From Bacillota bacterium (GTDB lineage Bacteria > Bacillota > Clostridia > Christensenellales > Aristaeellaceae), in assembly GCA_023415715.1 (NCBI GenBank), contig JAEZJP010000341.1, positions 1 through 20,542 of the forward strand: a stretch of DNA of 20,542 nucleotides, read 5' to 3'. The first letter of the stretch is position 1. The number at the start of each line of letters is the position of its first letter. The notes below the pieces were generated by a model, which ran no database searches, was not told where the DNA came from, and worked only from the letters and a program-made list of their open reading frames with translations. The translations under genes were made by a program, and so were the position numbers. Positions 16,375 through 20,542 of the stretch are shown here, piece by piece.

Positions 16375-16963
16375 TTATATATCCCTCTTCTACAATATTT
16401 AGTTATCAGTTTTAATGAAAATTTAAACCATATCTAAAAACATTACAACAAATCATATATTATACATTTTAATACATTTTCCTTCATACAATAAGATAAT
16501 AAACCAAAATTGTATCATAGCCCAACATAAGACAGCCAACGTCTACATTCATTATTATGCTTTAACCTTTGGTTCTCAAATCGTAACGATTCTTGATCTG
16601 GATCAGAAGAACCCGAATCTGGATATGTTGTAAACTCCTGCAATGGTCATTATAGCCCAACACAAGCGATGGTTCTATATGTTGCTCATGAGATTTAGAT
16701 TGTTTTATTACATATAATATGGTGACTTTGATCTCAAAACCGCATAACCTACAAGACGGACCATGCGCATCGCGCATGGTCCGCCCTTATTTCAACTATC
16801 CCTTTTAGTTATCCCCTCATCATTTCGCCACGATATCTCAAAACTCGAAGTTCGGGTGTCCGATGATATGGAACAGGGGACGGTTTGCGTGGAAACAAAT
16901 AGCCAAGAAAAAGCAATCAAACAAACCGTCAAAAGTGATATAGAAAGACGGAAACAGTTATTT
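16375..16963. other. Gene-free AT-rich interval with short repeats
   Basis: No convincing gene on either strand; the short open frames here lack ribosome sites and recognisable motifs. Contents: a possible TATAAT for the NACHT gene at 16464-16459 without a good -35, a direct repeat ATAGCCCAACAYAAG at 16517-16531 and 16652-16666, a perfect hairpin at 16757-16783, and an inverted repeat GACGGTTTG / CAAACCGTC at 16879-16887 and 16922-16930. It looks like junction debris of mobile DNA. Confidence 0.5.
16757..16783. repeat. Perfect 12-bp hairpin
   Basis: CGGACCATGCGC and its exact complement GCGCATGGTCCG are separated by ATC. No clear T run follows on either strand, so it is not a typical terminator. 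Possibly a terminal structure of a lost element. Confidence 0.6.
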
Positions 16964-17284
16964 TTAGGAGGTCACAGGGATTACAGCAAAATCAGGGGCT
17001 TTATACAGTTCGCCAGACTGAAGCAAAGTGTATATACGAGCCAGAATCTTCCGAGCGACAGCGATAATCGCCTTTTTGCGAACCAAGCGGCCTTGACGCG
17101 TCCAGAACCAGCGATTGAATTCACTGTTTCGGGTTTTGACTGCTGCCCAGGCACATTGAACCAAGATGTTTTTTGCATAAGGGTTCCCATGCAATATCTT
17201 TCTTGATTTTACAATGCCGGCACTTTCGTCGTTGCGTAACAGCACAGGGGACGTACAGCAGGGGGCGATTCTATATGTTAGCAT
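16964..17284 (-). pseudogene. IS110-family transposase C-terminal remnant
   Basis: The minus-strand frame contains RNDESAG, then GNPYAKNILVQCAWAAVKTR, and RLVRKKAIIAVARKILARIYTLL. This is the signature of the C-terminal (Transposase_20) half of IS110/IS116-type recombinases, including the Ser of the ESAG motif used in recombination. Homology begins about 17236; residues upstream (MLTYRIAPCCTSPVLL) are unrelated. The N-terminal RuvC-like DEDD domain is absent, so the remnant is inactive. The 10-mer ACAGGGGACG occurs on both sides (16873-16882 and 17244-17253). It lies next to the NACHT gene, consistent with past mobility of this segment. Confidence 0.8.
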
Positions 17285-17309
17285 TGGAACAAAATGTGTA
17301 AAACAGCTT

Positions 17310-17942
17310 CTATTTCAAAGCATCCGTAAACAAGTCAAAGCTAAACTTCAAAAACTCATCCTCCTCTATCGACAGGGACTGCCAGAAGCCCTTTCCCGAA
17401 AAGGCAGCGGTATACAGCAGGCTGAACGCTGAAAAAATACCGAAAAATATCGCTTTTTTGATGTCCAGGTTTGGATTGATACTGCCATCCGATGCGGCAG
17501 CGGCCATCAGCGGGCCGAGAGATTCCATCCTGGCGGCGTTAATCTGCTTCATCTCCTGATAATGGGGGCTGGTCTCGATGTTTTGCTGGTTGGCCGGGAG
17601 GTAATTGAGTATTTGAAACAAGCCCGGATACTCCTTGTAGAAGGACAGATGGGCCAGATTGATCATGTGAATCTTTTCCCGCGCGCTTTGTCCGCGTTCA
17701 AGGGCAGCGAAGGCAGCTTTGGATAGAAGGCGTGCACCTTTTAGCGCAACGGCGCAAAAAAGGTCTTCCTTGCTCTGAAAATATTGATACAGCGTACGTT
17801 TGGTAAGCCCGGCATGTTTGGCTACCTCATCAATGGAAGTGTTCTCAAAGCCCTTTTCCATAAACAGCTTTTCTGCAGCATCCAGAAAGGTTTCTTTTTT
17901 TTGCGCCTTGTTCGCTTCGCGCTTAGATTGAACTTCATTCAT
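17310..17942 (-). CDS. TetR/AcrR family transcriptional regulator
   Basis: A 210-residue repressor. The N-terminal DNA-binding domain is at residues 17-63 (ETFLDAAEKLFMEKGFENTSIDEVAKHAGLTKRTLYQYFQSKEDLF), an excellent TetR_N match. The all-helical C-terminal ligand domain is unclassified. ATG 17942 is preferred, with GAGGAG (17959-17954) 11 nt upstream; a TTG at 17966 would overlap that site. Divergent from the reductase-flavodoxin-phosphatidyltransferase operon. Its promoter (18055-18027) and the operon promoter (17960-17988) face each other around a palindrome, so autoregulation and repression of the operon are likely. The inducer is unknown. Confidence 0.9.
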   Translation of the reverse strand: MNEVQSKREANKAQKKETFLDAAEKLFMEKGFENTSIDEVAKHAGLTKRTLYQYFQSKEDLFCAVALKGARLLSKAAFAALERGQSAREKIHMINLAHLSFYKEYPGLFQILNYLPANQQNIETSPHYQEMKQINAARMESLGPLMAAAASDGSINPNLDIKKAIFFGIFSAFSLLYTAAFSGKGFWQSLSIEEDEFLKFSFDLFTDALK

Positions 17943-17959
17943 TTTTTCAATTTCTCCTC

Positions 17960-17988
17960 TTGACAAAAAAGTATACTACCGTCATACT
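17960..17988 (+). promoter_or_regulatory. Promoter of the reductase-flavodoxin operon
   Basis: TTGACA (17960-17965), 17-nt spacer, CATACT (17983-17988). Transcription would start about 17995, inside the palindrome at 17995-18020. Confidence 0.65.
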
Positions 17989-17994
17989 AATCCT

Positions 17995-18020
17995 GAAAGT
18001 AAACCAACGGTATACTTTCT
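17995..18020. promoter_or_regulatory. Palindrome, candidate TetR operator
   Basis: GAAAGT (17995-18000) and ACTTTC (18015-18020) frame an inverted repeat between two facing promoters. A longer pair AAGTATAC (about 17969-17976) / GTATACTT (about 18011-18018) also spans the region. The position is ideal for one repressor controlling both directions. Confidence 0.5.
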
Positions 18021-18026
18021 CGCATA

Positions 18027-18055
18027 GCATACCATGAGATGATGAAAATGTCAAC
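18027..18055 (-). promoter_or_regulatory. Promoter of the TetR-family gene
   Basis: On the minus strand TTGACA (18055-18050), 17-nt spacer, TATGCT (18032-18027). The start would be near 18020, at the edge of the palindrome. Confidence 0.65.
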
Positions 18056-18156
18056 CAACATGGAGGCTGCGTATTTTTCGGGGATAATCTGCGGGAAACA
18101 AAGTACAACCAAATGCAAAACACCAACACCCACCGGTAAATAAGGAGGAATCTTCC

Positions 18157-18930
18157 ATGAAAAAGGTTACGGCAGTGATGGGGAGCCCGCAAAAGCGGGC
18201 GTCTTACCAGGCACTACAGGAATTTGAAAAGAACCTGAAGTCATATGGGGAAATTGACTTCGAGTATGTCCATTTAAAGGATTATCACCTGGAATATTGC
18301 AAGGGCTGCTGTTTGTGTTTTAACAAAGGAGAGGAACATTGCCCCTTGAAAGATGACCGGGATGTACTGTTTCAGAAGCTGTTGAATTCAGACGGAGTGA
18401 TTTTTGCCTCGCCCAGTTACTCGTTCCAGGTAACGGCGCTCATGAAGAACCTGCTTGACCGGATGGCTTTTTATCATCACCGGCCGCGATTTTTTGGCAA
18501 GACCTTCACGGCCGTTGTGAACTACGGCATATTTGGGGGTACCCGCATTGAAAAGTATTTGGAGACAATGGGGCGGAATTTTGGGTTCAGCGTCACGAGA
18601 GGATGCAGTTTGATGACGTTGGAGCCCAGAACTGAACACCAGCAAATAAAGATATCGCGGAAAATAAGAAAAGCCTCTATGCGGTTTTACAAGAGGCTTA
18701 TGCTAAAAACGCCTCCATCCCCTTCTTTTTATCATCTGGCTGCATTCCGGCTGAGCCGTACAGGCATCAGACTGCTTCAAGATGACACTTACCGTGATTA
18801 TCGCCATTATCAAGAAATGGGATGGTTTGATTCCGGCTATTATTACTGGACGCATTTGGGGTTTATCAAAAAGCTCACAGGCCATATTTTTGATCTCATG
18901 GGAAAACGGATGGCCAAGCATATTAAGTGA
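18157..18930 (+). CDS. NAD(P)H-dependent FMN reductase-like flavoprotein
   Basis: 257 residues. An N-terminal flavodoxin-like fold opens with VTAVMGSPQKRAS (phosphate loop, residues 9-16). A Cys-rich segment CKGCCLCFNKGEEHCPLKDD (Cys48, 51, 52, 54, 62) follows, typical of the iron-sulfur flavoprotein/NADPH-dependent FMN reductase group, then FASPSYSFQVTALMKNLLDR (83-102). The C-terminal 90 residues extend beyond the usual reductase domain and hold basic, aromatic-rich sequence. Shine-Dalgarno AAGGAGG is 9 nt before ATG 18157. First gene of the TetR-controlled operon. The role may be reduction of quinones, nitro-compounds or the downstream flavodoxin; the substrate is not evident. Confidence 0.85.
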   Translation: MKKVTAVMGSPQKRASYQALQEFEKNLKSYGEIDFEYVHLKDYHLEYCKGCCLCFNKGEEHCPLKDDRDVLFQKLLNSDGVIFASPSYSFQVTALMKNLLDRMAFYHHRPRFFGKTFTAVVNYGIFGGTRIEKYLETMGRNFGFSVTRGCSLMTLEPRTEHQQIKISRKIRKASMRFYKRLMLKTPPSPSFYHLAAFRLSRTGIRLLQDDTYRDYRHYQEMGWFDSGYYYWTHLGFIKKLTGHIFDLMGKRMAKHIK

Positions 18931-19001
18931 ACCCGCTTTTCTTTCTATTATCAAGTTTTCAAATAACTTTGCCTAGGTAAAAGATTTGTGGAGTGAAAAA
19001 A

Positions 19002-19562
19002 ATGATTGCAAACATTTTCAAGGTATTCGGGATTGTGGTCGGCTGTTTGATTTTGTTAAGCGTTGTGTTCTGCCTGGTGATCTTATCCACAAACATGCAA
19101 AAAGGGGCGCATGAGGAAGTATGGAAAAGCAAAGGGCATTCCATGGGTAAAGCCCTGGTTATATATCAGCCTTCTCTTACAGGTATATCCAGCTTGATGG
19201 CTCATCAAATTGCCAAGGGGCTAAACGATGGCGGATATGAAGTAACCTTGAACCATCCCGGGAAAAATGTATCCTATGATGTTTCGGACTATGACGTTGC
19301 CGTATTCGGTTCGGGAGCTCATTGGTCATACTCGTCGAAAGCTTTGGTTGACTATATGGCAGGTATAAAGGACTATTCAACAACAAAAATCGTTCTGTAT
19401 TCCACCGGAATTGTACCGGATAACGGAGATGAATTTGTGGCTATGGAAAAAGCACTTCACGGTACAGAACCATATAAGGTGCAAAAGTTTGATGCAAATA
19501 TGAAGAAGGAAGCCAACGAAAAGAAAGCTTATGACTTTGGTAAGGAGCTGTCAAAGAAGTGA
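19002..19562 (+). CDS. Membrane-anchored flavodoxin domain protein
   Basis: 186 residues. A single N-terminal membrane helix (GIVVGCLILLSVVFCLVIL, about 9-27) is followed by a flavodoxin fold: ALVIYQPSLTGISSLMAHQI (FMN phosphate loop PSLTGIS), VAVFGSGAHWSYSSKALVDYM and KIVLYSTGIV. ATG 19002 has GGAG 8 nt upstream; GTG 18993 is an in-frame alternative. If the anchor is N-in, the flavin domain lies outside the membrane, unusual for a flavodoxin; if it is reversed, the domain faces the cytoplasm. It lies 62-72 nt after the reductase stop and overlaps the next gene, so it is in the same operon. It may carry electrons from the reductase to a membrane partner; that is inference. Confidence 0.8.
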   Translation: MIANIFKVFGIVVGCLILLSVVFCLVILSTNMQKGAHEEVWKSKGHSMGKALVIYQPSLTGISSLMAHQIAKGLNDGGYEVTLNHPGKNVSYDVSDYDVAVFGSGAHWSYSSKALVDYMAGIKDYSTTKIVLYSTGIVPDNGDEFVAMEKALHGTEPYKVQKFDANMKKEANEKKAYDFGKELSKK

Positions 19563-20149
19563 TGAAAAGGCTGCCCAACTTGTTAACCTTGCTCAGATTT
19601 GTTTTGACGTGCTTTTTGAATATCTATATCCTGGGCAGCAATGGGGAATTATGGATTCCCATCGCCGTTTCCTGCATTATTTTCGCTACTGACTTCCTGG
19701 ATGGGAAAATGGCCAGGCTTCTTGAGAGTGCATCCCCATTCGGCGCCGTTTTTGATGTTTCGGCAGATATGTTCTATATTGTTGCTTCATACGGCACCTT
19801 GGTTTATTTGGGAATGGCGCCTATATGGTTTTTTCCGGTTTTTCTTTCCAACTTTACGGCGTTTGCAATTACCTCGCATATATTAAATAAGCAGTCGGGA
19901 AAAGGAAACATTTTTGTTTTTGATTTGGTGGGCAGGCATGCGGCGGTGCTATTTTATATTACACCATTAGCTGTTTATATTTCTTATCAGCTATCCCTGC
20001 CGTTGTACCATTTTGTGAACGGAATTTTCATGTATGGGGTTGCAGCAATATCTTTCATTTCATCGGCTTATAGAATATTAAGATGTGTATTCGTTAAGCA
20101 ATTGTCCGCAAAAAACGAAAACGGCGTTCGTTTGTATTGTGCCAGGTGA
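19562..20149 (+). CDS. CDP-alcohol phosphatidyltransferase
   Basis: Integral membrane enzyme of 195 residues that transfers a phosphatidyl (or related) group from a CDP-activated donor to an alcohol. The complete family motif is present: DFLDGKMAR then G61, D65, D69 (D44, D47, G48, A51, R52 and the downstream G-x3-D-x3-D). Several hydrophobic segments follow (FFPVFLSNFTAFAI, AVLFYITPLAVYISYQL). The sequence begins LPNLLTLLRFVLT, as in PgsA-like enzymes. ATG 19562 shares a base with the flavodoxin stop; GTG 19559 immediately before it is an alternative. The acceptor (glycerol phosphate, inositol or other) is unknown. A terminator follows at 20224. Confidence 0.88.
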   Translation: MKRLPNLLTLLRFVLTCFLNIYILGSNGELWIPIAVSCIIFATDFLDGKMARLLESASPFGAVFDVSADMFYIVASYGTLVYLGMAPIWFFPVFLSNFTAFAITSHILNKQSGKGNIFVFDLVGRHAAVLFYITPLAVYISYQLSLPLYHFVNGIFMYGVAAISFISSAYRILRCVFVKQLSAKNENGVRLYCAR

Positions 20150-20223
20150 TTGATTTTCTATAAAACACAGGGGCTGCTCTATGTGATGACCTGGATGAGC
20201 AGCAACAATCCCCCAAAAACCTT

Positions 20224-20262
20224 CCCCTCCCCCGGAGCATCCGGAGGAGGGGTCTTTTATTC
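20224..20262. terminator. Bidirectional Rho-independent terminator
   Basis: CCCCTCCCCCGG (20224-20235) pairs with CCGGAGGAGGGG (20241-20252) with one mismatch and an AGCAT loop. TCTTTTATTC follows on the plus strand, and on the minus strand AAGGTTTTTTG follows. It serves the phosphatidyltransferase operon and the convergent gene from the right edge. An additional GCTGCTC/GAGCAGC stem lies just before it at about 20172-20205. Confidence 0.8.
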
Positions 20263-20305
20263 TTTTTTGTTCATTCCCTTGGGTTTACGCCTTTAACCTA
20301 TTTTC

Positions 20306-20542
20306 TCAGGCGGCCTTATCCTGGGCAGCATCTTGGGGCAGAACCTGGATGCGGTCCTGGCCGTAGGGATCGGCGTAATCCTCGCCTACCGAGCCATTCA
20401 GGTTGTTCTGGATGTAGGTGATGAGAACCTGATTGTCCAGCATCACGGGCTGCACCAAAACCTTGTTGTCGCGGAACATGTTGATGCCGTCGCCGCCGTC
20501 CAGCAGCATGTAGTTGTGGGAAGCCAGGGTATAGGTCTTACT
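20306..20542 (-). CDS. 5'-nucleotidase C-terminal domain, partial
   Basis: The last 78 residues of a gene whose start lies beyond the right edge. The frame is open to base 20542. It contains KTYTLASHNYMLLDGGDGINMF, matching the end of the 5_nucleotid_C domain of UshA/YfkN-like 5'-nucleotidases and 2',3'-cyclic phosphodiesterases, where Y-x-(V/L)-A-x-x-x-(F/Y)-x-x-x-GGDG is conserved. The tail DYADPYGQDRIQVLPQDAAQDKAA is Asp/Gln/Ala-rich with no cell-wall anchor motif. Family members are secreted phosphohydrolases. The catalytic metallophosphatase domain is out of view. Confidence 0.75.
   Translation of the reverse strand, partial: SKTYTLASHNYMLLDGGDGINMFRDNKVLVQPVMLDNQVLITYIQNNLNGSVGEDYADPYGQDRIQVLPQDAAQDKAA

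Noticed and set aside
16441..16490. Promoter of the NACHT gene at TATAAT 16464-16459
   Set aside because: The -10 is good but no acceptable -35 or proper extended -10 accompanies it in an AT-rich stretch where such hexamers are frequent.
16562..16777. 71-codon minus-strand frame upstream of the NACHT gene as a partner protein
   Set aside because: No ribosome site, starts inside the perfect hairpin, no recognisable motif; no real evidence for a second gene of the defence unit.
16763..17206. 147-codon plus-strand frame starting in the hairpin
   Set aside because: It lies antisense to the IS110 transposase remnant, which has recognisable motifs on the minus strand; its start is inside an inverted repeat.

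Overview
The window reads as a chromosomal segment of a moderately GC-rich (by eye a little over half G+C) anaerobic Firmicute of the Clostridia type. Evidence: LplB/YtcP-type sugar ABC permeases with a large LplA-type solute-binding protein, strong Gram-positive Shine-Dalgarno sites, consensus sigma-A promoters and TGTCATCCT-ended small palindromic repeats. The species cannot be named from the sequence.

Region 1 (1-11290) is carbohydrate uptake and beta-mannoside metabolism. A minus-strand LplB-type permease runs off the left edge (its operon partners are presumably outside). A near-perfect divergent promoter pair separates it from a plus-strand DUF1861 (GH130/GT108-like beta-propeller) gene. 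A secreted-type but leaderless SH3b-CHAP hydrolase follows. Then comes a minus-strand transporter operon in the order YtcP-type permease, solute-binding protein, LplB-type permease. Divergent from it are a LacI-family regulator, an FAD-dependent oxidoreductase and a GH130 glycoside phosphorylase, tightly packed. The likely logic is import of mannose-containing oligosaccharides, LacI sensing, and intracellular phosphorolysis, with an unexplained oxidation step.

Region 2 (11290-17300) is accessory DNA. It holds a decayed second copy of the SH3b-CHAP module including both of its terminators, a palindromic small repeat, and a lone AT-rich 1436-residue protein, and ends in an IS110-family transposase remnant. 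The large protein joins an N-terminal HD-type metal-binding domain, a NACHT STAND ATPase and a HEAT/TPR-like helical C-terminus. Its architecture is that of an NLR-like anti-phage sensor/effector, and it is the best candidate for an undescribed system in this window.

Region 3 (17310-20150) is a TetR regulator divergent from a three-gene operon: an FMN/NAD(P)H-dependent reductase, a membrane-anchored flavodoxin, and a CDP-alcohol phosphatidyltransferase. Overlapping divergent promoters and a palindrome form a compact switch. A bidirectional terminator separates this from the C-terminal part of a 5'-nucleotidase-like gene entering from the right edge (20306-20542).
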